Positions 1-10,430 of a stretch of DNA of 64,000 bases are shown piece after piece. Source of the stretch: Oscillospiraceae bacterium (GTDB taxonomy: Bacteria; Bacillota; Clostridia; Oscillospirales; Oscillospiraceae); NCBI GenBank assembly GCA_902778665.1, contig CACYYN010000018.1, forward strand, positions 1 to 64,000. Reading direction: 5' to 3'. The position numbers were made by a program, and so were the translations under genes. The notes under the pieces were generated by a model. The model was not told the DNA's origin, ran no database searches, and worked only from the letters and a program-made list of their open reading frames with translations. How positions within the stretch are numbered: position 1 is the stretch's first letter; every line of letters begins with the position of its first letter.

Positions 1-19
1 TTTCAGAAAGGAGCAATTC

Positions 20-1318
20 ATGAGCTTTTCCAAGGACTTTTTGTGGGGTGCGGCCAGCGCTGCCGCACAGATCGAAGGGGCCTGGCTGGAGGACGGCAAA
101 TGCCCCAGCATCTGGGATGTGGCCGGAGGGCATATCAAAAATGGCGAGACCTGCCATGTGGCCTGCGATCACTATCACCGCTACAGGGAAGACGTGGCGC
201 TGATGAAGGAGTTGGGGCTGAAAAGCTATCGTTTTTCCGTCTCCTGGTGTCGTGTGATGCCCGAGAAGGGCGTTGTCAACCCCAAGGGGATTGATTTCTA
301 CAAGAACTTGATTGCTGAACTCAAGGCTGCAGGTATCGAACCGCTGGTGACCTTGTATCATTGGGATCTGCCTGTCTGGGCCGACAAGGAGGGCGGCTGG
401 AAGAACCCGAAGATCATCGACTGGTATCTGGAATACGTGAAGGTTGTGGTAGATGCGCTCTCTGAAGATGTGCAGTACTGGATGACCTTCAATGAGCCTT
501 CGGTTTTTATCATGATGGCCTACGTCATGGGCAGCTTTGCGCCTTTCAAGCATGCGATCTTCTCGTATAAAAACTGCCTGCGGCATATGCTGCTGGCCCA
601 CGGCAAGGCTGTGACACTCATCCGCGAGAGAGCTATAACGATGCCGAAGATCGGCCTGGCCATGGCCGCCACCACCTACATCCCCGACAGCGAAGATACA
701 GCGGGACTGCAGGACGCGGCGGAGAAGTCCTTCCTTTCCCAGGTGGGCGAGGGCAGCAACGCGCTGTACATGGATCCCATTGCGCTGGGCAAGGCAAGCC
801 CCATGCTGAGAAGGAAGCTCAGCGCAGAAGACCTGAAAATCATCTCCGCACCGCTGGACTTTGTAGGCGTCAACGTCTATCAGCCCTCCAATCCGATCCT
901 CAACAAAAAGGGCTACGATACGGAAAAACTCCCAAAAACAATGCTGGATTGGGTCATCGACGGAAGGTGCCTGTACTGGACGATCCGTCAATATTGGGAG
1001 CGCTATCATCTGCCGCTCATGGTCACGGAAAACGGCATGGCCAACCCCGACGAGGTAGGGCCGGACGGATGCGTTCACGATGATATCCGTAAGACATTTC
1101 TACATGATTTCCTCAGCAGCATGAAGCGCGCAGTGGATGAGGGTATTCCGGTGCTGGGCTATCAGCACTGGAGCATCATGGACAACTTTGAGTGGTGCAG
1201 TGGCTACGGGCCCCGCTTTGGCCTGATCCATGTGGACTATACTACGCAAAAGCGGACGATCAAGGATTCTGCGCGCTACTATGCTGAGATCATCCGGACG
1301 AAGGGAGAGACGCTGTGA
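20..1318 (+). CDS. Glycoside hydrolase family 1 (beta-glucosidase / 6-phospho-beta-glucosidase type)
   Basis: 432 residues, the normal GH1 length. The acid/base motif TFNEP places the catalytic Glu at residue 159. The nucleophile motif VTENG places its Glu at residue 337. The N-terminal FLWGAASAAAQIEGA stretch is the usual GH1 opening, and there is no signal peptide, so the enzyme is cytoplasmic and should act on imported beta-glucosides. The ATG follows AAGGAG by about 8 bases. Its stop overlaps the GTG start of the GH2 gene, so the two are translationally coupled and probably act on the same glycoside. GH1 membership is clear. The sugar specificity, and whether the substrate is phosphorylated, is inferred only weakly. 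Any upstream operon partners lie outside the window. Confidence 0.93.
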   Translation: MSFSKDFLWGAASAAAQIEGAWLEDGKCPSIWDVAGGHIKNGETCHVACDHYHRYREDVALMKELGLKSYRFSVSWCRVMPEKGVVNPKGIDFYKNLIAELKAAGIEPLVTLYHWDLPVWADKEGGWKNPKIIDWYLEYVKVVVDALSEDVQYWMTFNEPSVFIMMAYVMGSFAPFKHAIFSYKNCLRHMLLAHGKAVTLIRERAITMPKIGLAMAATTYIPDSEDTAGLQDAAEKSFLSQVGEGSNALYMDPIALGKASPMLRRKLSAEDLKIISAPLDFVGVNVYQPSNPILNKKGYDTEKLPKTMLDWVIDGRCLYWTIRQYWERYHLPLMVTENGMANPDEVGPDGCVHDDIRKTFLHDFLSSMKRAVDEGIPVLGYQHWSIMDNFEWCSGYGPRFGLIHVDYTTQKRTIKDSARYYAEIIRTKGETL

Positions 1319-3618
1319 AAACCACTTCTTTTAACACCGGCTGGCTCTGCAATGGCCAGGCCGTCACCCTTCCGCACGACGCACAGATCACAGAAAAGCG
1401 CGGCGCGGACGTGTCCAACGGCGGACATGGGTATTTCCCCGGCGGCGTCTATACCTATGAAAAAACCTTCACCGCTCTGAAGGAGTGGGAAGGCAAGGAC
1501 GTCCTTGTGGAGTTCGAGGGCGTGTATAAGAATGCGACGGTCTCCCTCAACGGCAAAGAGCTCTGCTTCCATCCTTACGGCTATACCGGATTCTTCGTGG
1601 AACTGACCGACCTTGTCTATGGAGCGGAGAACACACTAACCGTCGTTGCGGATAACTCGAAGCTGCCCAACTCCCGCTGGTATTCCGGCTCCGGTATCTA
1701 CCGCCCGGTATGGCTGCACGTCTGCGAAAAAGGCGGCCTGCGCCCCGAGTGTGTGAAGATCAGCACCGTGTCCGTTGACCCGGCGGTGATCAGAATCGAA
1801 TCTCCCGTTGCCGTCAAAGCGGATGTGGACGGTGTCTGTGGTGAGGGGACAAGCTTTGAACTGACGATCCCGAACGCAAAGCTCTGGAGCGATGAGACAC
1901 CTTATCTCTATACCGCCAAAATCACGGCCGGTGAGGGCGATACGGTCGAGATTCCCTTCGGTATTCGCCAAATCGCCTGGTCCAGCAAGGGCCTGTTCAT
2001 CAACGGCAAAGAAACGCTGCTGCGCGGCGGCTGCGTCCATCACGACAGCGGGATTCTCGGCGCGGCCACCTATGCCGAGAGCGAAGAGCGCCGCGTGCGC
2101 ATTCTGAAAGAGAATGGCTTCAACGCCATTCGTTCTTCGCATAACCCCGCCTCCAAGGTGCTGCTTGACGCCTGCGACAAGGTCGGCATGTACGTCATGG
2201 ACGAGACCTTCGACATGTGGTACAACCGCAAAACCCCCCATGACTACGGCTGCGATTTTGAGAATTGCTGGGAATTGGACGTTACCTCCATGGTGGAGCG
2301 GGACTTCAACCACCCCTCCGTCATTCTCTACTCCATCGGCAACGAGGTCGGCGAGCCGTCTGAGGCAAAGGGCCTCGACTACGGCAGAAAAATGGTCGAG
2401 CTTTGCCACAAGCTCGACGCCTCCCGCCCTGTGACCTGCGGGACGAACCTGATGATCATGTCCCGCTATGCCAAGGGCAGCGGGATCTATCAGGACGGCG
2501 AGCAAAAAACCGGAAGCGGAGAAGGCGAGAAAGAGAAGAAAGAACAAAACGCTTCCCTCATGTTCAACATCATGGCCTCCTTTGTCGGCTCCGGCATGAA
2601 CAAGGCCGGAAACTCCAAGAAGGTGGATGCGCTGACCACGCCTTTCCTCGATTCTTTGGACATCGCGGGGTATAACTACGGCTCCGGCCGCTATCCGCTG
2701 GAGGAGAAGGCGCACCCGAACCGCGTTGTTTTCGGCTCGGAGACCTTCCCGCAGGATATCTGGAAGAACTGGCAGATGGTGAAGAAGTATCCCTATCTGG
2801 TGGGGGACTTCATGTGGACGAGTTGGGATTATCTGGGTGAAGCCGGGATCGGGGCGTGGAGCTATACCGGCGGCATGCCCTTCAACCGTCCATATCCGTG
2901 GATTCTCGCAGGTGCGGGCGTCATTGACATTCTCGGAATCCCGGACGGCAGCTGCAAATATGCTTCCACGGTCTGGGGACTGGAGCAGAGTCCCGTTATC
3001 GCGGTGCGCCCGGTCAATCACCCCGGCGTGCGCCCCAGTAAATCCGTCTGGCGCGGTACCAACGCGATCCTCTCCTGGAGCTGGGCAGGCTGTGAGAGCA
3101 ACAGGGCTGAGGTTGAGGTCTACTCCGACCAGGCGCAGGTGGAACTGTTCATCAACGGCGAATCCGTCGGCAAAAAGAAAGTAAAAGAGTGCAAGGCGCT
3201 CTTCAAAGTGAAATACGTCCCCGGTACGGTCACCGCGGTGGCCTATGACGCCTCCGGCCGTGAGACCGGCAGAAGTGAGCTTGTCTCTGCCTCCGGCACC
3301 TTTGGTGTAGCTGTGCGTCCGGAGAAAACCATGAGCAAACCCGGCGAGATCGTTTACGTCCCGGTGAACATCGAGGGCGCAAACGGAGTTGTGGAGTCCA
3401 ACGCCGACCGAAAGTTGACGGTCACGGTGGAGGGCGGCGAGCTGCTGGCCTTCGGCAGTGCTAACCCATGCACCGAGGAGCAGTACCACACCGGCAGCTT
3501 CACCACCTATTACGGACGCGCGCTGGCTGTCATCCGTGCGGGCGAGCGCGGCACGGTCAAGGTAAGCGCCACAGACGGTTGGAATTTGTGGAGTGCGGAA
3601 ATCACGATTTGCGAGTAA
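1315..3618 (+). CDS. Glycoside hydrolase family 2 (beta-galactosidase/beta-glucuronidase-like)
   Basis: 767 residues without a signal peptide. The N-terminal jelly-roll sugar-binding domain (GGVYTYEKTF...) is followed by an immunoglobulin-like domain and a TIM barrel. SIGNEVGE gives the acid/base Glu at residue 344, and VFGSETFP gives the nucleophile Glu at residue 476. A C-terminal bacterial Ig-like region with a DUF4982-type stretch (EVEVYSDQAQVELFINGE) is present, as in many gut GH2 enzymes. It starts at a GTG that overlaps the GH1 stop by four bases (GTGA). The pair probably removes different terminal residues from one plant glycoside inside the cell. The exact sugar cannot be read from sequence. 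Confidence 0.92.
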   Translation: MKTTSFNTGWLCNGQAVTLPHDAQITEKRGADVSNGGHGYFPGGVYTYEKTFTALKEWEGKDVLVEFEGVYKNATVSLNGKELCFHPYGYTGFFVELTDLVYGAENTLTVVADNSKLPNSRWYSGSGIYRPVWLHVCEKGGLRPECVKISTVSVDPAVIRIESPVAVKADVDGVCGEGTSFELTIPNAKLWSDETPYLYTAKITAGEGDTVEIPFGIRQIAWSSKGLFINGKETLLRGGCVHHDSGILGAATYAESEERRVRILKENGFNAIRSSHNPASKVLLDACDKVGMYVMDETFDMWYNRKTPHDYGCDFENCWELDVTSMVERDFNHPSVILYSIGNEVGEPSEAKGLDYGRKMVELCHKLDASRPVTCGTNLMIMSRYAKGSGIYQDGEQKTGSGEGEKEKKEQNASLMFNIMASFVGSGMNKAGNSKKVDALTTPFLDSLDIAGYNYGSGRYPLEEKAHPNRVVFGSETFPQDIWKNWQMVKKYPYLVGDFMWTSWDYLGEAGIGAWSYTGGMPFNRPYPWILAGAGVIDILGIPDGSCKYASTVWGLEQSPVIAVRPVNHPGVRPSKSVWRGTNAILSWSWAGCESNRAEVEVYSDQAQVELFINGESVGKKKVKECKALFKVKYVPGTVTAVAYDASGRETGRSELVSASGTFGVAVRPEKTMSKPGEIVYVPVNIEGANGVVESNADRKLTVTVEGGELLAFGSANPCTEEQYHTGSFTTYYGRALAVIRAGERGTVKVSATDGWNLWSAEITICE

Positions 3619-3630
3619 GGAGTGACGGAC

Positions 3631-3840
3631 GTGGAGCGGGATGTTTTGCCGCGGGATATTCAATATGAGATCGCGCATCTTGCTGCTTTGCAAATTATAT
3701 ATGGATTAGCAAATATGCCCGGTTTTCAGCGCCAGAAAAATCAAGTATCGGATTTGATTCCGAAAAACAAGATCAATATCAGACCATACTTAGATCCCGT
3801 CTCAAAAAACCTTTATCGAAGATATTACTATAAAAGCTGA
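3631..3840 (+). CDS. Small protein of unknown function, possible mobile-element remnant
   Basis: 69 residues. I prefer the GTG at 3631 because AAGGAG at 3617-3622 lies 8 bases upstream; a GTG at 3622 overlaps that site. It begins 12 bases after the GH2 stop. The first part (RDIQYEIAHLAALQII) is faintly like the short SHOCT-type proteins that sit beside recombinase genes in Clostridial integrative elements, but I cannot confirm this. Base use turns AT-rich partway through, as if a junction lies inside the gene. The stop codon sits in the loop of an inverted repeat (3822-3857). It may be a degraded fragment rather than a working gene. Confidence 0.35.
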   Translation: MERDVLPRDIQYEIAHLAALQIIYGLANMPGFQRQKNQVSDLIPKNKINIRPYLDPVSKNLYRRYYYKS

Positions 3841-3970
3841 CGCCTTTATAGTAATATTTGAGTGTGCGAAATCCTCGCCGCTTGCGAGGCAACCGGATTT
3901 CATGCACAAGTAAATCCCCATTTGGAGCTTTTATTTATCGTGGCAAGACTTTGCCTTATGGGGATTTACT
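3822..3970. repeat. Cluster of consecutive inverted repeats
   Basis: Three dyads follow one another. 3822-3834 pairs with 3845-3857 (13 bp perfect, 10-base loop over the stop of the small gene). GAAATCC near 3868 pairs with GGATTTC near 3895, with an inner CCTCGC/GCGAGG stem. 3909-3921 pairs with 3958-3970 (13 bp perfect), and the intervening sequence contains a GGCAA/TTGCC inner stem. No coding sequence is visible. The arrangement resembles non-coding ends of mobile elements. Confidence 0.7.
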
Positions 3971-4027
3971 GAAAAACTGAGCAACGGAGAACCGTTCGTC
4001 TTACGGTTCTCCGTTGCTCAGTTTTTC
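3971..4027 (+). terminator. Very long perfect hairpin with T tract
   Basis: 25 bp perfect inverted repeat (3971-3995 with 4003-4027) and a 7-base loop. The right arm ends in five T, so it would stop transcription leaving the GH1-GH2 operon. The stem is much longer than ordinary intrinsic terminators in this window (about 8-13 bp). Confidence 0.75.
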
Positions 4028-4349
4028 GAATTTCGCTCTTTTGCTTCTCCAAATGTACGTCATTTTGGCTCCTAACGGTATCCAAGGCGCAACGATTGGA
4101 GCAATAACCGGAGAAACTATTAATTCGAATCTAAATAAGAAAGCGTCACAAGTTAGCTGTGGCGCAAGTGGACGAGCAGAGCCCTGAAACTGTTAGAAAT
4201 AAAAACTTTTTCAGAAGAATCGGTCTAGATAATGTAAGTATAAAAAAGTGGAAAAAATTCTGACGACTTTTTTGACGACTTTGACGACTATTTTGACGAC
4301 TAAAAACGGACCTTTGGGAGCACGCAAGAACATCCTGGAATATAGCAAA
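4028..4349. other. Non-coding stretch beside tRNA-Ser; possible integration-scar sequence
   Basis: No supportable gene lies between the long hairpin and the tRNA terminator. It is AT-rich near 4190-4260 and contains the tandem TGACGACT block described separately. Its position directly outside the 3' end of a tRNA gene, the usual integration target, suggests the remains of an excised or decayed element. This is an inference from position and repeat content only. Confidence 0.4.
4261..4301 (+). repeat. Four direct repeats of TGACGACT
   Basis: Identical octamers begin at 4261, 4273, 4282 and 4294, a 12-9-12 base spacing separated only by T/A runs. The spacing pattern resembles arm-type binding sites of tyrosine recombinases near tRNA attachment sites. 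No recombinase gene remains nearby. Confidence 0.7.
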
Positions 4350-4388
4350 AAGCCTGTAATTCCTGGACTTTTCAAGGATTACAGGCTT
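4350..4388 (-). terminator. Terminator of tRNA-Ser
   Basis: 11 bp stem (4350-4360 with 4378-4388). Read on the minus strand it is followed by a run of five T. It lies 12 bases after the 3' end of the tRNA gene and fits as its intrinsic terminator. Confidence 0.75.
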
Positions 4389-4399
4389 CTTTTAAAAAG

Positions 4400-4488
4400 C
4401 GGAGGCGGTGGGATTCGAACCCACGGTCCCGGTTAAGGGATTACCCGATTTCGAGTCGGGGCCGTTATGACCACTTCGATACACCTCC
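4400..4488 (-). tRNA. tRNA-Ser (anticodon CGA)
   Basis: 89-base class II tRNA. The acceptor stem GGAGGTG pairs with CGCCTCC (one G-T pair) and G is the discriminator. The anticodon stem CCCGA/TCGGG encloses the loop CTCGAAA, so the anticodon is CGA, reading UCG. A long variable arm and the T-loop GGTTCGAATCC are present. CCA is not encoded. Its 3' end faces the repeat-rich non-coding patch at 3.8-4.3 kb. Confidence 0.96.
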
Positions 4489-4599
4489 GTGCAGCGTGGG
4501 TATTATAAACAATTCCATTTGAAATTGCAAGAGGAACTGTAAATTGAACAGTTAAAATATAATTCGTATCAAAATTTATATAAATTTGTATACAGTTTA

Positions 4600-4630
4600 T
4601 TAACACATTTTCCTGCCGTTGGGGTATAAT
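4600..4630 (+). promoter_or_regulatory. Promoter of the RHH-clpB unit
   Basis: TTAACA at 4600-4605 and a perfect TATAAT at 4625-4630, spacer 19. Transcription would start near 4637, only about 27 bases before the chosen GTG. No CIRCE-type inverted repeat is visible before clpB. Confidence 0.55.
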
Positions 4631-4663
4631 ACAGGCAACATGAAAAAAGAGGTGATCATCGCC

Positions 4664-5311
4664 GTGAAGAATACACTGTACAGCCTGATGCTGAACGACG
4701 AAGTCGTCCGGGAGGTTGACGCCCTGGCGCATCGGCTGGGAACCAACCGTTCCAATCTGATCAATGAAATCCTCGCGGAGTATGTCAATTACACAACCCC
4801 GGAGAGGCGCATCAACGATATTCTCTCCGCCATTCAGGAGATGATGCTCCCGTCCGGTGATCTGATCCCGTTTTTTGCACCCCACAGCGATTCGCTGTCT
4901 CTCAAGAGCTCGCTGGAATATAAATACAGGCCCACCATCAAGTACGAGGTGGAGCTGTACAAGGGCGGCGGGGAGACCATCGGCTCGCTGTCGGTGCTGT
5001 TTCGGACCCAGTCACCGGCGCTGATTGCGTCCATGACGGATTTCTTCCGTCTCTGGAAGCGGATCGAAAACGCGCATCTTGCGCCGTTGCTCAACACGAG
5101 AGTGGATTACGCCCTGTATGAAGGGAAGTTTGTGCGCACCATCACGGTGCCTGACAGGGCGTGCAGCAGCAACGAGCTGGCAACCTCCATTGCCGAGTAT
5201 ATCCGGCTGTTTGACAAGATGATGAAGGGCTGGCTCACCGGGCGGTATGACGCCCATGCAGTGGAGGCTGCATATTACTCCTACATGACCAACACCGGTA
5301 TCCATTTCTGA
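4664..5311 (+). CDS. Ribbon-helix-helix (CopG-like) DNA-binding protein upstream of clpB
   Basis: 215 residues from GTG 4664. AGAGGTGAT lies 8 bases upstream, whereas the in-frame ATG at 4640 and TTG at 4619 have no ribosome binding site and fall at or before the predicted transcription start. Residues 1-45 read as a ribbon-helix-helix fold: a short beta strand (NTLYSLMLN), then two helices around RLGTNRSNLINEILAEYV. The remaining 170 residues are a domain I do not recognise, rich in beta strands. The gene ends 43 bases before clpB on the same strand. It may autoregulate this unit in place of the usual CtsR or HrcA control, but that is inference. Confidence 0.75.
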   Translation: MKNTLYSLMLNDEVVREVDALAHRLGTNRSNLINEILAEYVNYTTPERRINDILSAIQEMMLPSGDLIPFFAPHSDSLSLKSSLEYKYRPTIKYEVELYKGGGETIGSLSVLFRTQSPALIASMTDFFRLWKRIENAHLAPLLNTRVDYALYEGKFVRTITVPDRACSSNELATSIAEYIRLFDKMMKGWLTGRYDAHAVEAAYYSYMTNTGIHF

Positions 5312-5354
5312 TTACCGGCAGCCTCTGAATTGACAGGAAGGAGAATTGAAAACT

Positions 5355-7952
<2,598 letters not shown>

Positions 7953-8015
7953 GCAGGCAGCCCGGCTGGACGGACAGCCTGCCGGATCTGAAAACAGAAT
8001 CCCCCATCACGGAAA

Positions 8016-8046
8016 AAGCGCACAGGCCGGTTTGACCTGTGCGCTT
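8016..8046. terminator. Bidirectional terminator between clpB and ohrR
   Basis: 11 bp perfect stem (8016-8026 with 8036-8046), 9-base loop. The A run on the left serves the minus-strand ohrR-side operon. T-rich sequence on the right serves clpB. Confidence 0.85.
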
Positions 8047-8065
8047 ATCTGTTTTTCTGTTTTGC

Positions 8066-8518
8066 TCAGTCCATATTCTCCAGCAGCTTGCGGAGAAGCT
8101 GATAGAGGGTAAAGGCTTCATTCTGCTCCAGAGGGATGCACTTGCCGATCTGGAAGGGAACATTGCAGATATCCTCCCGCAGCTGCCAGCCCTTTTCCGT
8201 CACATCCACGGTGACCACCCGCTCATCCTTCTTGGACCGGGTTCTGGTGACAAGCCCCTCCTCTTCCATCTTTTTCAGGAGAGGGGTGACCGTACCGTTG
8301 TCGAGATAGAGCCGGTCGCACAGCTCACCAACCGTTGAGGTCTTCACCTCCCAGAGAGCAAGCAGAACGATATACTGGGTATACGTGATGCCGAAAGGCT
8401 TCAGAAACGGCGTATAGTGGTTGACAACCTTTCTCGATGCTGCATACAGCGGAAAACAAAGCTGACTGTCCAGCTGAAGCTGGGGTATCACTTCCGCTGC
8501 GTTCTGATCCGCTGCCAT
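8066..8518 (-). CDS. MarR/OhrR-family peroxide-sensing repressor
   Basis: 150 residues with a MarR winged helix (TVGELCDRLYLDNGTVTPLLKKMEEEGLV, about 62-90). The N-terminal LDSQLCFPLYAASR places a Cys at residue 21, matching the peroxide-reactive Cys of OhrR proteins. It starts three bases after the thioredoxin stop and is the last gene of the gpx-TrxR-trxA-ohrR operon. Family knowledge: OhrR releases DNA when its Cys is oxidised by organic hydroperoxides. Inference: it represses its own operon, perhaps through the AT-rich dyad over the gpx promoter. Confidence 0.88.
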   Translation of the reverse strand: MAADQNAAEVIPQLQLDSQLCFPLYAASRKVVNHYTPFLKPFGITYTQYIVLLALWEVKTSTVGELCDRLYLDNGTVTPLLKKMEEEGLVTRTRSKKDERVVTVDVTEKGWQLREDICNVPFQIGKCIPLEQNEAFTLYQLLRKLLENMD

Positions 8519-8521
8519 GGC

Positions 8522-8836
8522 TTAAAGATTGCCCTCAATCCATGCCGTGATCATCGGCTCCGGCTTGAACCCGATGGACTGGTCAACAAATTCGCCGTTC
8601 TTCATCATGACCAGGCAGGGCACGGAATTGACTCTGTACTCACCGGCGAGCTCCGGTGCGTCATCCACATCCACATTGTAAAAGTCAACCTTGCCGGCCA
8701 GCTTTTCGCTGACAGTCTCCACCACGGGAGCCAGCATTTTGCAGGGGCCGCACCATGTGGCGGAAAAATCCACCACGGCAACTGCGCTTTTCTTTGCTTC
8801 CAGCTCAAACTGCTGAGCATCAATCTTCTTAACCAT
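8522..8836 (-). CDS. trxA: Thioredoxin
   Basis: 104 residues. The WCGPC redox centre has its cysteines at 29 and 32, and the usual cis-proline is in the segment SVPCLV, where Cys rather than Thr follows the proline. The ATG follows AAGGAG. It sits between the reductase (28 bases upstream) and the OhrR-type gene (3 bases downstream), so it is the likely electron carrier to the peroxidase in this operon. Cytoplasmic. Confidence 0.95.
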   Translation of the reverse strand: MVKKIDAQQFELEAKKSAVAVVDFSATWCGPCKMLAPVVETVSEKLAGKVDFYNVDVDDAPELAGEYRVNSVPCLVMMKNGEFVDQSIGFKPEPMITAWIEGNL

Positions 8837-8864
8837 TGTTTTTCTCCTTTTGTTTTTGCTTTTT

Positions 8865-9734
8865 TTATTCTTTTGAACGTTTCAGCCCGTCCAGATAGCT
8901 GACAGCACTGAGGGCTGCCACATTTCCTTCTCCGGCCGATTTGATGTACTGATAAGGTGTTCCCACAATGTCGCCGCAGGCAAACACGCCGGGGATGCCT
9001 GCTTCCATCTTACGGTTCACTGTCACATGGGGTCCCTCGGTCGGCAGGCCGGGAACCAGCTGACCGGGAGACACAGCCTCGCGGAGAATGAACACGCCGT
9101 CCACCGTATAAGTGCCCTCAGCCGTTCTCACAAGCCGTTTGCCGTCCTGATTCTCCACACCCGTCACCTTCTCGCGGATCACACGGACAGACGCAGGCAG
9201 GTCTGTCTCTTCCTTATAGACCGGGAAGTACAGAACTTCCGTGCAGACCTCTGAAAGGAATGCCGCTTCCGCCTCCTCACGCGGGCTGTAGCCGATCACT
9301 GCAGCCGTCTTGCCGCGATAGAGGGGGGCATCACAGGTGGCGCAATAGCTCACGCCTCTGCCCAGCAGTTCCTCTTCCCCGGGCAGGGGCTTGCCCTGCA
9401 CAACGCCTGTTGCCAGGATGACCGCTGTGGCCTCCACCATATCCTCTCCCGCCTGCAGGGCGAAATAATCGCCCATGGCGTATACCGCGCTGACTCTCTT
9501 TTCGGTAATGGAGATTCCCATCTCGGCAATGTGCTTCTGAAAAGCCGCTGCCAGGTCCTCTCCCTTTACCGCGGGAAAGCCCAGATAATTCTGAATCTCG
9601 TGGGCTTTGCTCAGCTTGCCGCTTAAATCTCTGCTGCCCAGCAGCAGCACTTTTTTGTTGCGGATCGTTGCTGTGATTGCAGCAGAAAGCCCCGCAGGCC
9701 CGGTTCCTATAATAGCAATGTCATACCGTTCCAT
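8865..9734 (-). CDS. Thioredoxin reductase-like flavoprotein lacking the usual NADPH motifs
   Basis: 289 residues. The N-terminal FAD motif IIGTGPAGLSAA and the redox pair CATC (Cys 131 and 134) are intact, as is the C-terminal FAD motif GVFACGDIVG. Where classical TrxB has GGGxxAxEEA, this protein has GYSPREEAEAA (148-158). Where TrxB has the NADPH-phosphate clamp HRRxxxR, it has YFPVYKEETD (169-178). Family knowledge: pyridine-nucleotide-independent, ferredoxin-dependent flavin thioredoxin reductases of Clostridia have lost exactly these motifs. Inference: this enzyme draws electrons from ferredoxin, which PFOR would supply. It is 27 bases from gpx and 28 from trxA, with a clean AGGAGG site. 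Confidence 0.88.
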   Translation of the reverse strand: MERYDIAIIGTGPAGLSAAITATIRNKKVLLLGSRDLSGKLSKAHEIQNYLGFPAVKGEDLAAAFQKHIAEMGISITEKRVSAVYAMGDYFALQAGEDMVEATAVILATGVVQGKPLPGEEELLGRGVSYCATCDAPLYRGKTAAVIGYSPREEAEAAFLSEVCTEVLYFPVYKEETDLPASVRVIREKVTGVENQDGKRLVRTAEGTYTVDGVFILREAVSPGQLVPGLPTEGPHVTVNRKMEAGIPGVFACGDIVGTPYQYIKSAGEGNVAALSAVSYLDGLKRSKE

Positions 9735-9761
9735 TCAGGCATCCTCCTGTTCTCGGTCCGA

Positions 9762-10304
9762 TCAGAGCAGCTGCTCAACGCATGCAGCCACATCACTCAT
9801 TTTTGCGGTCGGCTCGAAACGTGCAACCACGTTGCCCTGTCTGTCCACCACAAACTTGGTGAAGTTCCATTTGATATCCGGATTGTTCTTGTAATCCTTG
9901 TCGATCTTCTTAAGCATGGCGCTCATGGCAAGTGCCGTGGGGCCGTGGCCGAAGCCCTCAAACCCCTTCTGGCTCTTGAGATACTGGAAGAGGGGCAGTG
10001 CATTTTCACCGTTCACATCGCTCTTCTTCATCTGCGGGAATTGGGTGTTGTACTTCAGGGTGCAGAATTCATGAATCTCATCATCCGTCCCCGGGGTCTG
10101 ACCGGCGAACTGGTTGCAGGGCACGTCAACAATCTCAAGGCCCTTGTCATGGCACTTCTCGTAAATAGCTTCCAGATCCTTGTAGTGAGGTGTAAAGCCG
10201 CAGCCCGTTGCGGTGTTCACCACCAGCACGACCTTGCCCTCAAACTGCTTCATGGAAACCTCTTCTCCCTTCGGAGTGAAAACGGAATAATCATAAAAAC
10301 CCAT
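9762..10304 (-). CDS. Glutathione peroxidase-family (thiol) peroxidase
   Basis: 180 residues. The catalytic tetrad parts are visible: Cys35 in NTATGCGFT (Cys, not selenocysteine), Gln65 in CNQFAGQ, Trp146 and Asn147 in KWNFTKF. Bacterial Cys-GPx enzymes generally take electrons from thioredoxin rather than glutathione, which agrees with the thioredoxin and reductase genes just downstream. First gene of the four-gene operon, with AAGGAG before ATG. Reduces hydrogen peroxide and organic hydroperoxides in the cytoplasm. Confidence 0.95.
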   Translation of the reverse strand: MGFYDYSVFTPKGEEVSMKQFEGKVVLVVNTATGCGFTPHYKDLEAIYEKCHDKGLEIVDVPCNQFAGQTPGTDDEIHEFCTLKYNTQFPQMKKSDVNGENALPLFQYLKSQKGFEGFGHGPTALAMSAMLKKIDKDYKNNPDIKWNFTKFVVDRQGNVVARFEPTAKMSDVAACVEQLL

Positions 10305-10353
10305 GGAAATTCTCCTTCAGACCGTTCTGTCACAATCGGTCAATTTCTTTTTT

Positions 10354-10389
10354 CAAATATAATATTATCATATATTTCTGTTTTGTCAA
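10354..10389 (-). promoter_or_regulatory. Promoter and candidate OhrR operator of the peroxide operon
   Basis: Minus-strand TTGACA at 10389-10384 and TAATAT at 10367-10362, spacer 16. An AT-rich imperfect dyad (AAATATA...TATATTT, 10354-10377) covers the -10. OhrR sites are usually AT-rich palindromes in this position. The operator assignment is inference. Confidence 0.55.
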
Positions 10390-10430
10390 TATCTTTTTCA
10401 GGATTTTTTTCAAGTTTTTTTCAGATTATT

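Noticed and set aside
1636..3693. 685-codon open frame antisense to the GH2 gene
   Set aside because: Shadow of a high-GC3 gene; the GH2 frame carries both catalytic Glu motifs.
4261..4301. TGACGACT array considered as a CRISPR
   Set aside because: Units are 8 bases with 1-4 base separators; there are no spacers of CRISPR length and no cas genes.
4248..4436. Plus-strand frame of 62 codons ending GGGGIRTHGPG
   Set aside because: The tail is the well-known translation of a tRNA-Ser read in antisense, and the rest is the TGACGACT repeat block. It is not a gene.
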